Shown here in pieces: positions 50,642 through 60,984 of a stretch of 64,000 nt of DNA (within the stretch, counting starts at the first letter, position 1; every line of letters begins with the position of its first letter). The stretch comes from Semisulcospira habei. Its lineage: Eukaryota > Mollusca > Gastropoda > Semisulcospiridae. A program made the translations under genes and the position numbers. Below the pieces are notes generated by a model that was not told the DNA's origin, ran no database searches, and saw only the letters and a list, made by a program, of their open reading frames with translations. The stretch covers positions 48,824,323 to 48,888,322 of the forward strand of contig BTPG01000004.1 of assembly GCA_036245525.1 (NCBI GenBank), written 5' to 3'.

Positions 50642-53194
50642 CTACCACCCTGTCCTACTCAAAAAGTCAGCAGGAACATTTACTTTACCGGCTATGCTTT
50701 CTACTCTAATGGAAAATGGCTGCAACTGCAAAGCCCACCTCATCAGTCGACTGTTTGTGGATTTAGCTTGTTGCAAGTACTGCAATGGTCTATGGTCTGT
50801 CTGTACGACGAATGTCCTACCATACAGATACTGACGGAATTTTTGAATTCCCCACACGATTGCAAGACACTCCTTTTCGATGGTGGAGTAGTTACGTTCT
50901 GCTTTGGATAGTTTCTTGCTCGCGCATGCAACAGGCTGTAAACCGTTACCATGGTCCTGACATAATACGGCTCCTACCCCCCCTTCGGACGCATCTGTCT
51001 GCAACACGAAGAGACGATCGAAGTCTGGCAATGAGCACACAGGACCTGAACACAGTCGCGCCTTCAGCGCCTCAAATGCTGTCTCACATGCATCGTTCCA
51101 ACCGATCTGTCCGGTCTTCCCTCCCTTGGTCAGGTCGGTTAGTGGGGCTGCTATGGCCGCAAAGTTAGGAACGAACCGGCGGTAATAATTTGCCAACCCA
51201 AGAAACGATCTGACTTGTTTCTTTGTTTGTGGTCGCGGCGCGTCTTTTATCCGCTGCATCTCGTCTCCCTCTGGTTTTATCTGACCGTTACCCACTGTAT
51301 GCCCCAGATATTCCAACTGCTTGAACCCCAAGTAACACTTTGTAGGTCTGGCCGCCAACTGGACCTCTCTTAGCCTACCAAAGAGCTGGGCAATACACTG
51401 TAAGTGACGTTCTTTAGTGGAGGAAGCAATCATGACATCGTCCATGAAATTGCTAACTTCTGTCAATCGCAAAGGTTCTAGTAACCTCCTCATCATTCGG
51501 GAAAAGATTGCCCCTGCCGTCTTTAACCCGAAAGGCATTACCTTCCACTGAAATTGCCCTGCCGGTGTGGTGAAGGCAGTTTTCGGTTTGTCGCTCTCTA
51601 ACATGGGTACCTGCCAGTAGCCTTTAGCTAGGTCTAACTTACTCAAGTACTTAGCCTTGGACAGTAAGGAAAATAGGTACTCCACGTCAGGCATTGGCTC
51701 AGCATCGAACACGACCTTTTGATTCAGTTTCCTAAAATCCACACAAAACCTAACAGTGCCATCTTTCTTCTTCACCAATACGATCGGTGAGCTGTATGGG
51801 GAATTGGCTCTCTCGATTACTCCCATCTCTAGCATAGCATCCACTTCGGCTTTGACTACCTCTAGCTGAGAATGAGGTAGAGGATATTGCTTCGTTCTCA
51901 CCGGCACTTCATCAGTCAAATGGATTTCACATGAGTCTAGTGTCGTCCTCAACGGATAATCTGTCAAAATATCCTTAAACTGGACAGTCAGAGCTTCTAT
52001 ACTAGAATGGATCTCCGGACAGTTAGGATCAAGATGGACGTCAGAGGGTCCTTCAGACGCTACTAAAGGAATGGTAGGTACTTCCTTTACCACCACGAAT
52101 GCCTCTCCCCCCTCATCTTCGTCCTCCTCATCTATCACTACTGTAGCTACTGACACTCGTTCTTGGAACTTTTTCAACAGATTTGCATGGTACAGTTTAT
52201 TTTTACTGCCCACCCGTACCCTGTAGTCACACTCTCCGACTCTCTCTAGAACTTCGAATGGTCCCTGCCAAGCCATCTCCAGCTTGTTGTGTTTAACTGG
52301 AAGTAACAACAAAACCTTGTCTCCTGCATTAAAACTGCGTGGTTTGGCTCTGCGGTCAAAGTGCTGTTTCTGCTTTTTCGAAGCTAGCTTCAAATTCTGT
52401 TGCGCTAACCTGCACGTCTCTTCAATGCGATTCCGTAAATCTACTACGTACTGGCTTGCATCTCTCACCTCTTCTCCCATCTGCTCTTTCGTCCACAGAT
52501 CCCGTAGAACTGACATGGGCCCCCTTACAGTCTTGCCGTACAATAACTCGAACGGCGCGAACCCCGTCGATTCCTGAGGAACCTCCCTGTACGCAAACAG
52601 CAATGAGGGAATGTATCTGTCCCAACATCGAGGTTGCTCGCTAGCTAACTTCTTCAACATGGACACCAAGGTACCGTTGAAACGTTCGACTAGGCCATTT
52701 GCCTGCGGATGGTAAGGAGTAGTACACTTGCCTTGTATGCACAGCAAACGGTTGACTTCAGACATCACTTGTGAAGTGAACTGGGACCCTTGGTCGGTGA
52801 GCACCTCCCTCGGAATTCCCACCCTAGACCAGATTTCTAACAACGCCTCAGCGACCCTTTCTGCTTCGATCCCCTTTAAAGGTACCGCCTCGGGGTATCG
52901 AGTGGCGTAATCGACGGTCACGAGAATGAACCGGTTTCCTCTGTCGGAAGCTGGAGCAATAGGCCCCACAATGTCTACCGCTACTCTCTGAAATGGTTCT
53001 TCTACTAGCGGAAGCTGTTGCATAGGAACCCGCGGTAATCTCCCTCTTGGTACTACTTTCTGACATTGTTCGCATGACTCACAGTACCTGCGAACTTGAG
53101 CACACAGTCCCGGCCAATAGAAAGTACCCCAAATGCGTTCCCGGGTTCTCTTGCCTCCCAAATGCCCCCCCCCCCCCCCCCATCGGTGGGTCAT
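50642..53194 (-). CDS. Gmr1-type pol: integrase, reverse transcriptase, RNase H
   Basis: 850 codons on the minus strand. Integrase comes first: C-x2-C of the zinc domain (CESCEQC), catalytic D in VDIVGP, D in TDQGSQF, E in GLVERFNGT, and the C-terminal WQGPFEVLERVG. RT is in the middle (about residues 465-640): KQYPLPHSQLEVVKAEVDAM, VLVKKKDGTVRFCVDFRKLN, LDLAKGYWQVPM, VMPFGLKTAGAIF and FMDD in place of YxDD. RNase H follows: LQTDASEGGVGAVL (D), STIEKECLAIVWG (E), VQTDHRPLQYL (D) and NVPADFLSRTGW (D), ending at 50642. No separate integrase follows RNase H. The frame is unbroken after the poly-G lesion upstream, so these enzymes are close to intact. Confidence 0.95.
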   Translation of the reverse strand: MTHRWGGGGGHLGGKRTRERIWGTFYWPGLCAQVRRYCESCEQCQKVVPRGRLPRVPMQQLPLVEEPFQRVAVDIVGPIAPASDRGNRFILVTVDYATRYPEAVPLKGIEAERVAEALLEIWSRVGIPREVLTDQGSQFTSQVMSEVNRLLCIQGKCTTPYHPQANGLVERFNGTLVSMLKKLASEQPRCWDRYIPSLLFAYREVPQESTGFAPFELLYGKTVRGPMSVLRDLWTKEQMGEEVRDASQYVVDLRNRIEETCRLAQQNLKLASKKQKQHFDRRAKPRSFNAGDKVLLLLPVKHNKLEMAWQGPFEVLERVGECDYRVRVGSKNKLYHANLLKKFQERVSVATVVIDEEDEDEGGEAFVVVKEVPTIPLVASEGPSDVHLDPNCPEIHSSIEALTVQFKDILTDYPLRTTLDSCEIHLTDEVPVRTKQYPLPHSQLEVVKAEVDAMLEMGVIERANSPYSSPIVLVKKKDGTVRFCVDFRKLNQKVVFDAEPMPDVEYLFSLLSKAKYLSKLDLAKGYWQVPMLESDKPKTAFTTPAGQFQWKVMPFGLKTAGAIFSRMMRRLLEPLRLTEVSNFMDDVMIASSTKERHLQCIAQLFGRLREVQLAARPTKCYLGFKQLEYLGHTVGNGQIKPEGDEMQRIKDAPRPQTKKQVRSFLGLANYYRRFVPNFAAIAAPLTDLTKGGKTGQIGWNDACETAFEALKARLCSGPVCSLPDFDRLFVLQTDASEGGVGAVLCQDHGNGLQPVACASKKLSKAERNYSTIEKECLAIVWGIQKFRQYLYGRTFVVQTDHRPLQYLQQAKSTNSRLMRWALQLQPFSIRVESIAGKVNVPADFLSRTGW

Positions 53195-53414
53195 GCGCTA
53201 AACGCATTACAGTCTCCCTCAAAGGCTTCGGGACGACTAACTGGGACGTTTGGCTGCCTCCTTTGCTATAGACTCGATACAGAATTCCCTTCCTCCTGCA
53301 AAATTCTATCAGACTTTTCCCTGACGGAATTGCTCGGCCCTCTTCGGCCAACTTCCTAGCGCGAGCTAGAGTTTCGTCCTGGTTTTGCCACTCTATCAGT
53401 TGGGCAGGAGTCAC
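53166..53414 (-). pseudogene. Gmr1-type pol: upstream part and integrase zinc domain start
   Basis: This frame reads TPAQLIEWQNQDETLARARK, KGILYRVYSKGGSQTSQLVV and RETVMRLAHDPPMGGG. It then meets a run of 16 C on the plus strand (53166-53181), where the frame changes to the main pol ORF (GGHLGGKRTRERIW). The H of LAHD and of GGHLGG with the downstream C-x2-C would form the HHCC zinc site. The run length could be a true mutation or a sequencing/assembly error. Confidence 0.85.
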
Positions 53415-53468
53415 ATTGAGATCGGCCTGCTTAACGACTTTTAAGCGCGCTCTCTCCCTCCTTCTCCC

Positions 53469-53864
53469 ACCCCACCCGGGTCTACCTTGGGGGACTTGGG
53501 TGGGGTTAGGTATTTTTTAGTTCCCAGGGTCACCCTGGTCAGCCCCACAGGGTGGGTTTTTCTCTCTATTCTGGGGCATGTGTTTCTGTCTACCCTTTGT
53601 CCATTCACCTGTATTTGCCTTTTTAAAACTCTCCCTACTGTCTGCACTGCCTGTAGCTCTTGATATTGGATGTGTGTTGCTAAATGGTCTTAGCTTTATT
53701 TAGGCCCCATGTTGTAGGTTTATTTAACGTATTTGACCGGCTGGCGACATACATTCAATTTTCTGTTTAGTTTTTTTTTTCACAAGCAGTGCAGGCACGT
53801 CCTGAGAAAGCCTTGTTGCTGTCGGGACGTTAAGCAATGTACAATCAATCAATCAATCAATCAA
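53469..53864 (+). mobile_element. AATC-tailed retroposon, copy 3, inside the LTR element
   Basis: Flanked by the 14-bp duplication TCCCTCCTTCTCCC (53455-53468, 53865-53878). It separates the protease-side and integrase-side coding sequence. The tail is CAATCAATCAATC. It is younger than the LTR element's insertion. Confidence 0.95.
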
Positions 53865-53878
53865 TCCCTCCTTCTCCC

Positions 53879-54278
53879 TCTGAACCTGAGCTCGAGTTTG
53901 GACCACTGCTGCCATAGCACACTCACCGGCATCGATGGATACGGGACTACGTTTCCCATCTGAAAAAGTCACCCAGTTTCATAGGATTACGTCCGGTCCC
54001 ATGCGCTCCATTACGATAAGTTCGATCGTCCCTCGCACGAATGGGGAATCGATTTCAACCCATGCAGTCGGGTACTTGTCGGACTTAGTATGGTCGACGG
54101 GATTGACGTCGATGAACCGACCTGTTAAATCCCTGGGTTCTATCCACTTGGCGGCGATCGCACTCATATCCGCGCCGGTATCACGCATGATACGAACTTC
54201 CTTTCCCTTGGCTAATCCCTTACTCCACGGGTCGTAGGGCCGGATCGTCCGCATCCCTACGGTCACAGGCTCTGTCAT
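53879..54278 (-). pseudogene. Gmr1-type aspartic protease
   Basis: Minus strand: MTEPVTVGMRTIRPYDPWSK, VRIMRDTGADMSAIAAKWIE with the catalytic D-T-G-A, and GTIELIVMERMGPDVIL. An in-frame TGA at about 53976 then interrupts, and NWVTFSDGKRSPVSIDAGE follows in the same frame. Retroviral-type proteases work as dimers and cut Gag and Pol. It lies in a frame different from gag. Confidence 0.88.
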
Positions 54279-54283
54279 TACGG

Positions 54284-54496
54284 CTACTGTCTCAGGGGCA
54301 ATGGTGACTTGGTTAACTGACGCCTTACTCTTTGACAGTTCCTTGCTAAGTGCCCTGGTTTGTTACACTTAAAACACAGCCGTTCACCAGTCCCCCTGCC
54401 TGAACTAGCTGGTTCTGCCCTATGTTCTGCTTTGGCCTCAGGGGGTTTATTCGACCCTTTGGTCCTTCTTGAACGGCGGACGAATCGGCCCCCCAC
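54284..54496 (-). pseudogene. Gmr1-type nucleocapsid with zinc knuckle
   Basis: CFKCNKPGHLARNC is a C-x2-C-x4-H-x4-C knuckle. Upstream residues are basic (RRSRRTKGSNKP). Its frame is offset from the main gag ORF at a G-rich run near 54490, so either a frameshift mutation or gag heterogeneity separates them. Confidence 0.88.
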
Positions 54497-55604
54497 CCAA
54501 TGGACGCGAGACTGCCCGTTTGGTGTCGAGATGGAGCTGTGCTAGCTCCGCGGCCTCTTCACCATTCCTGGGACGTTTTTCCCTAACGAACATTTCAAGG
54601 TCTGCATTCATAATAGCATAAAGATGCTCAGACAGAAACACGTCTAGCACTTGTTCTACGTCCTCTATGCTCTTATGGGCTAAAGTGAACCAACGCTTGA
54701 CTGAGGTCTTCAACCTAACGAACAACTGGGGAAACGTTTCGAGACTCTCCTTTTTAGCTTCGCGAAACTGGCGTCTGTAATATTCAGCGTCACGCCTGAA
54801 TCTTCTCAGTAAGGTCTCCCTCACCACCTCAAAATCTTTCCCTTGCTCTACGGTCAGCCTAAGGTATGCGTCACGGGCCTCCCCCTGCAATAGAGGTGAT
54901 ACCTCTTTCGGCCACCCCTGGGTTTCGGCTACTCTCTCAAAGAGCTGAAGGTAAGATTCCACATCTTCCTTATCCTCTAACGGACGCATCTTGAGCGCGT
55001 AATGCTGACTAGTCTCCGTAACTGACTTCTTTTCCGATGCCGCTAACTGTAATTTGAGCCGCGTTTCGGCCGCGACGAGCTCTTCTTTCCGTGCTTGTTC
55101 CGCGGCAGCTAGCTTACGTTCGGTCAATGCTAAGTCATCCCTCCTAGCTTGCTCAGCCGCCTCACGGTCCATCTGGAGCCGTCTCTCTGCTGCCTCACGG
55201 TCCATCTGGAGCCGTCTCTCTACCGCCTCACGGTCCATCTGGAGCTGCCTCTCTAACGCCCTACGCTCTAGGTCACGTTCCCGTTTTTCTTCCTCTCTCC
55301 TAACTTCGGACAGGATGAACTGGGTTAGAGCTCCCCCACTAAGTCCTAGGCCCTCTCCTAGCACTTTATACTGCTCATATGGGTTTACTATCACCCCTAA
55401 CCCCTCTTTACTTTCCTGATCCCTACTGGGTGTCAGTCCTGCTGCAGTGAGAGTACGGGTAAGGGTACTCGTTTCCTTCCGAGAGGGAGTGGCCAAAGTG
55501 GCTCCTCTCTCTCCTGGACCCTCATCCCCTGCACCACCACCCTCGGACTCAGGGTCGTGCCCCGACGTGGCACGGGTGGCCCTGGTCTCCCGTTTAGGGG
55601 GCAT
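54447..55604 (-). CDS. Gmr1-type gag, capsid part
   Basis: Start chosen at MPPKRETRATRATSG (ATG at 55604); an earlier ATG at 55664 is less likely because it lies in leader sequence. The middle is a highly charged coiled coil with an 11-residue unit repeated three times (RLQMDREAAER, 33-bp units at about 55165-55265). The second half (YALKMRPLEDKEDVESYLQL, PQLFVRLKTSVKRWF, AIMNADLEMFVREKRPRN) resembles SCAN/retroviral capsid-like helices that assemble particles (inference). It ends at 54447 in GGGPIRPPFKKDQRVE. Confidence 0.85.
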   Translation of the reverse strand: MPPKRETRATRATSGHDPESEGGGAGDEGPGERGATLATPSRKETSTLTRTLTAAGLTPSRDQESKEGLGVIVNPYEQYKVLGEGLGLSGGALTQFILSEVRREEEKRERDLERRALERQLQMDREAVERRLQMDREAAERRLQMDREAAEQARRDDLALTERKLAAAEQARKEELVAAETRLKLQLAASEKKSVTETSQHYALKMRPLEDKEDVESYLQLFERVAETQGWPKEVSPLLQGEARDAYLRLTVEQGKDFEVVRETLLRRFRRDAEYYRRQFREAKKESLETFPQLFVRLKTSVKRWFTLAHKSIEDVEQVLDVFLSEHLYAIMNADLEMFVREKRPRNGEEAAELAQLHLDTKRAVSRPLGGGPIRPPFKKDQRVE

Positions 55605-55944
55605 CCTGATGTGGGTGTCCCGGAGGCAGCGACGACAACTGCTCCCCAGCAGGACCCCTGACAAAGAAAAAACAAAATAAATACACAGAATACAAACAAC
55701 GAATAAGGACTAGACAGTGACAAGAGCCGAAGGGTCCTCACCACTCGGTACCTGAGTAATGAGAGGCAACCACTCATGCCACCCCCCGTTTATGCGCACT
55801 GCACTCTCTGGCCGTGGCTCCCGGCGCAATACGCCCCCACTCCCGCCAACCGCCCGCTAAATCATACTCGTACCACAACACGAACAAACGGTCACTGGCG
55901 CACAAAAATACCCTAATCTACCTAATCCGTTACCTCCCCCTAAT

Positions 55945-55970
55945 CCTTATCCCACCGCTGCCACCAAATA
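55945..55970 (-). other. primer binding site candidate
   Basis: On the minus strand, a few bases after the 5' LTR end, TGGTGGCAGCGGTGGGA occurs. TGG complements the CCA end of tRNAs; the tRNA identity was not determined. Confidence 0.7.
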
Positions 55971-57657
55971 TGTCACGACACGCCTGACGGGGTCAGGGCG
56001 CCGTGGCCGACAATGTAAGCGCTAATCGCTCGAGAAGCCCACCCACTCTAAATAAACCACACAACGCCAGTGATAAACAACAAACAAATCCTTTATTACC
56101 TACTCTTACTCTAACCCCCACCCCAACCCACTAACGCCCCACACCCTCACACACACCCACGCATGCACTCATAACGTATTAACACATAAAAAAGATTAAC
56201 AGATAACAATGACTAACAAGTAAAAATGACTAACAGGTGAAAATCGGCAATGGCTATACAAGTGAAAATGGCCAACGGCTATACAAGGCGGGTAACTTTG
56301 TCTCTGTACAGTGTCCTCTGTCCCACACTAGACAGGGTGGCTCGTAACGTCAGAGTACCCCTACACCGCAGAGCACCGTAGCCGCGCTTGCCCACGCACG
56401 CCTGTGACCGACGCGCAGAACGTAGAATCCGCCCGCTGTAGCCCAACGTCAAAGTACTTGTCCAACAGGACTGGCTAGCGAAGGCGTTCCAGCTCCCGAT
56501 GATGCGTCACCGTTGGTCAGGGACGATGAAGAGATCGAAGAACGACGAAATCTTCGAAGCCAGTGCACTGGAAAAGGGCGCATTGTCAGTCAAAGCGCCA
56601 ACACAGTTAATTCTGGCCTATTTGACACGCACGCGGCACAAACCACGTGAGTTGTGTCTCGTCTCACCCTAATACCCGCCTTGGCCATATTAAATATACA
56701 ATCATGGATATGAAAGCTTCCTATGTACATTCAACATTCACCAGGTCTGCACTACTCCATTACACTAACATTAAGCTAGCACAACCACTTTTGTATAATA
56801 ACATTGCCACTGCTAAAACCAACATTATCAAAATATCCATATGTACATACAAAGATATCAAATAATCACCATCAACCACCCCACGTGACAATCTTATTAC
56901 ATTACATCTAGGACTTAATACAAATATATTTGAAAGGATACCCACTTTAATTCATTTTACAACATGGCCCTTTAAATATACTCACTCGGCGACAGCCGAA
57001 CATAAACTAAATCCGACACCCACCACATTACAACCCAACCTAAAAAACATGGTTAAAGACTCGATTAAAACATCACTAAAAAAACTAGACGAACATACCC
57101 TTCCGAACCTATGTACACATTCACACACCCGAGAGCACAGCAGCTAACTGAGGAAAATGGCATGAATTTACCTGTCACTGGTGAGTCCTCCGGCAGGACG
57201 AGACAAACAAGACGAACACGAACCGGAGGGGTCTTCTGTTGAGTAGCAGCCGTGGTCACTAGTCTCTCGGGACACCCACACCCAGGAACACTGGCCGTGG
57301 TCTTGCAGGGAGGGTAACACAACCCTCACACAGCTTGTCAAGGGCTCCAAACGAGGCCGCACCCTGACCCAGACTCTCACTTCGCTAGCTAACTCCGCTG
57401 ACTGACTGTAATATCCCTCTGCTACCTTGCAGTTTAACTTTCTGAACACTGTTCGGTTAAAGCTACTCGGCGAAAGCGTGCAACCGCTGTACTCGCTCAC
57501 TGTTACGCTTGCTGCACGGGCTTTACGATTACGCTCACACTACATTTATTAACTTCCCTAAACTAAGGCTATTTACAGAAGTCGGCGATCTACATTTATT
57601 AACAAAAAAACGACTTGGCGAAAAAATAAAACAACATGTCACATCCGTTACGTGACA
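55971..57657 (-). repeat. 5' LTR (right)
   Basis: 1,687 bp, TGTCACGACACGCC to ACGTGACA in plus-strand view, i.e. TG...CA ends in both orientations. It should hold the element promoter; no TATA box was assigned. Confidence 0.95.
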
Positions 57658-58185
57658 GTGACCCTTGACCTTTTTGAGGGATCAACCAAATTAGTGTGCA
57701 TAGAAAGGTCTTCCCATCGGGTATCTCTGTAGCAAGTTGGGATCAAAGTTGTGAATAGTATTTGAGAAAAAACATCTTTTGGTAAAAATATGGCAATTTT
57801 GGATCTATTTCTTGAACTCTTGTGATCCTTGACCTTTTCGAGGGATCAACCAAATTAGTGTGCGTATAAAGGTCTTACCATCAGGTATCTTTGTGCCAAG
57901 TTTGGGTTTGTAGTTGGGAATGTATTTGAGGAAAACATTAATTATGTCCAAATATAGCTATTTTTATATGTTCCCTGATCCCCTGTGACCTTGACCTTTG
58001 TGAGAGGTCACTGAAATTGGTATGTTTAGAAAGGTCTTGCCACAAAGTATCCTTGGGCCAAGTTTGAAAACTGTAGCGTGAATAGTCTCCGAGAAAATGC
58101 CAACGTTAAAGTTTACGACGGACGACGACGGACGGACGACCACTGGCCCAGAACATAGACTCACTTTTGCTTCGCACGTGAGCCC
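57658..58185 (+). repeat. tandem ~165-bp units, right part and terminal sequence
   Basis: Three further units (57658, about 57820, about 57982), then GACGGACGACGACGGACGG and an end with CACTTTTGCTTCGCACGTG. It continues the array at 45376-46027 across the LTR element. Confidence 0.85.
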
Positions 58186-58230
58186 AAAAAGAGAGGAGTT
58201 TACTTGCTAAGATGTCATTGCAGTTTAACT

Positions 58231-58417
58231 TTAACTCATTCAGTCCCGACACACACCAGCAAGATATGGATCGGACCATATAGTTCAACGGTGGTGCCAA
58301 AATGGCACCACCCTTGAACTATCATGGCCGATCTGTCTCCTGCAATGTACTCAGTGCAGTCCTCAAGAGGACAACTCCAAAACGTGGGTATTTCCTGCAC
58401 ACGACACAATTGGTTAA
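58231..58417. mobile_element. TTAA MITE, CAGTCCCGACACACACC-type, shortened stem
   Basis: Ends TTAACTCATTCAGTCCCGAC and TTGGTTAA. The stem is TTCAACGGTGGTGCCAAAAT / TGGCACCACCCTTGAA with the inner TTGGCGCC part deleted. Confidence 0.8.
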
Positions 58418-59111
58418 CCTGACATATGGAGGGTTGTTCCACAATAGCTTGTCGCCACTGGGCGCCATGTCATACTGGCACCACGTTCGAACTAGCCTGA
58501 TCACTGTCGATCCGTCTATATCTCCGTTTTGAGTCAAGTTATTCTGGCACCACCCTTGCAGCATCGTGGTCGATCCGGCCATATCCTCAGTATGTCCGTA
58601 TGCCAGGGCTAAGCGGTTAACTTCTTCACATCCAGTAGTCGCACTGAGGCTGTGTTTTTGAAATCTCTGTTAATAGACGTTGTTCGGAAGTTCAAGGGTG
58701 GTGCCAGAAGGCGCGCAGTTTTTGGAGGCCTACTTCTGATCACGTTCGATCCGTCTATACCTCCGTTTTGAGTCAGTTTATTCTGGCACCACCCTTGAAG
58801 CATCGTAGGCCTTTCGGCCGGCATATCCTCAGCCTGTCTGTATGCCAGGGCTAAGCGGTTAACCTCTGCACAGCCAGCAGTCGCAGATTGTGTTTCTGAA
58901 ATCTCTGTTAATAGACGTTGTTCGTTGTTCTGTTAATAGACGTTGTTCGGAAATTAGAAACAGGTCAAATCTGCACGTGTTGCCGGGTGACGCTGGCAAA
59001 CAGTGGCTTTTTAAACCCGGGCAGACATGCGATATCCCATGTTTGTCCGGGCTTTCAACACTTTTGCTTGAAATACATTTGACTATGACAGTTTAAGGGT
59101 GGTGCCAGAAC
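58418..59111. mobile_element. cluster of degraded hairpin MITE pieces
   Basis: GGCACCACCCTTGCAGCATC (58547) and TTCAAGGGTGGTGCCAGAAG (58690) with GGCACCACCCTTGAAGCATC (58786) are arm remnants. Duplicated flanks read TATGCCAGGGCTAAGCGGTTAAC at about 58600 and 58841. A last half-arm at 59087-59110 leads into the TA microsatellite. Confidence 0.75.
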
Positions 59112-59629
<518 letters not shown>

Positions 59630-59768
59630 GCTTTAGTTCAATGGTAGTGGCAGAATAGCTCGGCGCCTCATTCAGAGGCGCGGCCAAGCTATTCTGGCAC
59701 TACCCTTGAACTATTTTAGTCAAACGTTTTTCACACACTGGTGTATTCCGAATGATAAGGGTTAAAGC
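59630..59768. mobile_element. palindromic MITE, GTGTATTCCGAATGATAAGGG end
   Basis: Stem AGTTCAATGGTAGTGGCAGA / TCTGGCACTACCCTTGAACT around GGCGCC, right end GATAAGGGTTAA. Confidence 0.82.
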
Positions 59769-59944
59769 GATCGGCTCCATGGCAGGCTTTGATTGCTAAA
59801 ATTCGCCCGCGATACAATGGGTTGTCAATGTTGTCTCAGCTAAGATTGTTCAACTTCCCTTCTTTTCACGGTCCATTACAGCGAGTAGCGTAACATGGGT
59901 TTTCCACTGCCCCTTGTGCATAAAGGAAGAACTGTCCTACGTAC

Positions 59945-60080
59945 ATTTATCCCTCCTCCCCCCACCCCCCACCCCCCCCCTCCCCCCGCCTCCGTCTAAA
60001 AATAAAAAAAAATAAAAATAACCCCCCCCCCCCCCCAAAAAAAAAAAAAACCCAAACAAACAAACAACAACAACACCCAA
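59945..60080. repeat. C-rich and A-rich low-complexity tract
   Basis: C runs up to about 15 and A runs up to 14, alternating. Confidence 0.9.
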
Positions 60081-60091
60081 ACCTTCCTAAA

Positions 60092-60302
60092 TTAACTCAT
60101 TGTACCCCAAGAACGAAATCCCCCAATTTTGCCGTTGTCCTCTGAAGACTGCATTGCAGTGCAGGACACATATCGACCATGATAGTTCAAGGGTGATGCC
60201 AGAATAGCTTGGCGCCCATAGGCGCCAAGCTATTCTGGCATCACCCTTGAACTATCATGATCGATCCTTATCTTGCTGTGGTGTGTCTGGGGTAGAATGA
60301 GC
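60092..60302. mobile_element. palindromic TTAA MITE with near-perfect stem
   Basis: Left TTAACTCATTGTACCCCAAG. The stem (60177-60260) is practically perfect, with GTGATGCC on one arm and GGCATCAC on the other where most copies have GTGGTGCC/GGCACCAC. Right end TAGAATGAGCA has lost TTAA. Confidence 0.9.
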
Positions 60303-60344
60303 ATTTCTATTGCTCGACAGTGTCCAAGGGACACAAGTATTACT

Positions 60345-60480
60345 CCCTGGAATAAATAATAATAATAATACATAGTTCTTGTATAGCGCTGTTCTCCAGG
60401 AAAACACTGGACTCACTGCGCATGCACAACAGCACACCCTGCTCTCTCAGACACACACGCACAATTATACACTACTTTAA
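60345..60480. repeat. AAT repeat with TATAGCGCTG-type retroposon tail
   Basis: AATAATAATAATAATAC then TTGTATAGCGCTGTTCTCC and an AC-rich stretch, like the tails at 6216 and 29308. No coding part remains. Confidence 0.65.
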
Positions 60481-60704
60481 ACCACCCCATCCCTTCCCCA
60501 CACCTTACATTCACTTCCTCTGGGATCAGAATAGGTGGCAGTCAGTCAACAGTTAGCTATATATGAGCTAAGTGTTAAATGCCCGACAAAAAAGAAAAAG
60601 TCGCTTTAACTGTACACACATATTGCGTACCCGACACAGTATTATATGAAATGTTAAATGTTTCCACAGGCGTGTGATGGCATCGATTCTGGTCATGACA
60701 CAAG

Positions 60705-60765
60705 ACACAGATCAACCGCCATAGTTCAAAGATAGTGCCAGCATCTTTGAGCTATCATGATAGAT
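60705..60765. mobile_element. short remnant of hairpin MITE
   Basis: CATAGTTCAAAGATAGTGCC and ATCTTTGAGCTATCATG with most of the stem missing. Confidence 0.65.
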
Positions 60766-60845
60766 ATTTTTCCTAACCTATAAGGAAGTCTTCAGAAGAC
60801 GACGCCCCAAATTTGGGAGTTTCGACGTGACGGATCAATGCCGGT

Positions 60846-60928
60846 TTAACTCATTCAAGGTGTCCCGCGTCAATAGCTGCGCAAGTGTGAGTCGTATAGC
60901 GTTGCCGTCGGTACCTGGAATGAGTTAA
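60846..60928. mobile_element. short TTAA-flanked MITE
   Basis: TTAACTCATTCAAGGTGTCC and GGTACCTGGAATGAGTTAA, 83 bp in total. A different family from the TTGGCGCC hairpins. Confidence 0.75.
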
Positions 60929-60984
60929 AAGTCCGAGTGCCCTGTGCCCCTTTATTGGCACTGATGTGCAAGAAACTGTTCAAC

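Larger units (their letters stand above)
46028..57657 (-). mobile_element. Gmr1-type Ty3/gypsy LTR retrotransposon, full length
   Basis: Two LTRs (46028-50565 with an inserted LINE; 55971-57657), a 5-bp target duplication GTGAC (46023-46027, 57658-57662), a primer-binding-site candidate and a polypurine tract frame an internal region encoding gag, protease, integrase, RT and RNase H in that order on the minus strand. Integrase before RT in an element whose RT and GPF-type integrase tail look Ty3/gypsy-like is the Gmr1 arrangement (established for that group). Lesions: a frameshift at a poly-G run in integrase, one TGA after protease, a gag/nucleocapsid frame change, and a retroposon insertion at 53469-53864. 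Confidence 0.93.

Noticed and set aside
53079..53414. Separate small gene upstream of pol
   Set aside because: It carries the first half of the integrase zinc domain and joins pol at a poly-G run; it is the same gene broken by a frameshift.
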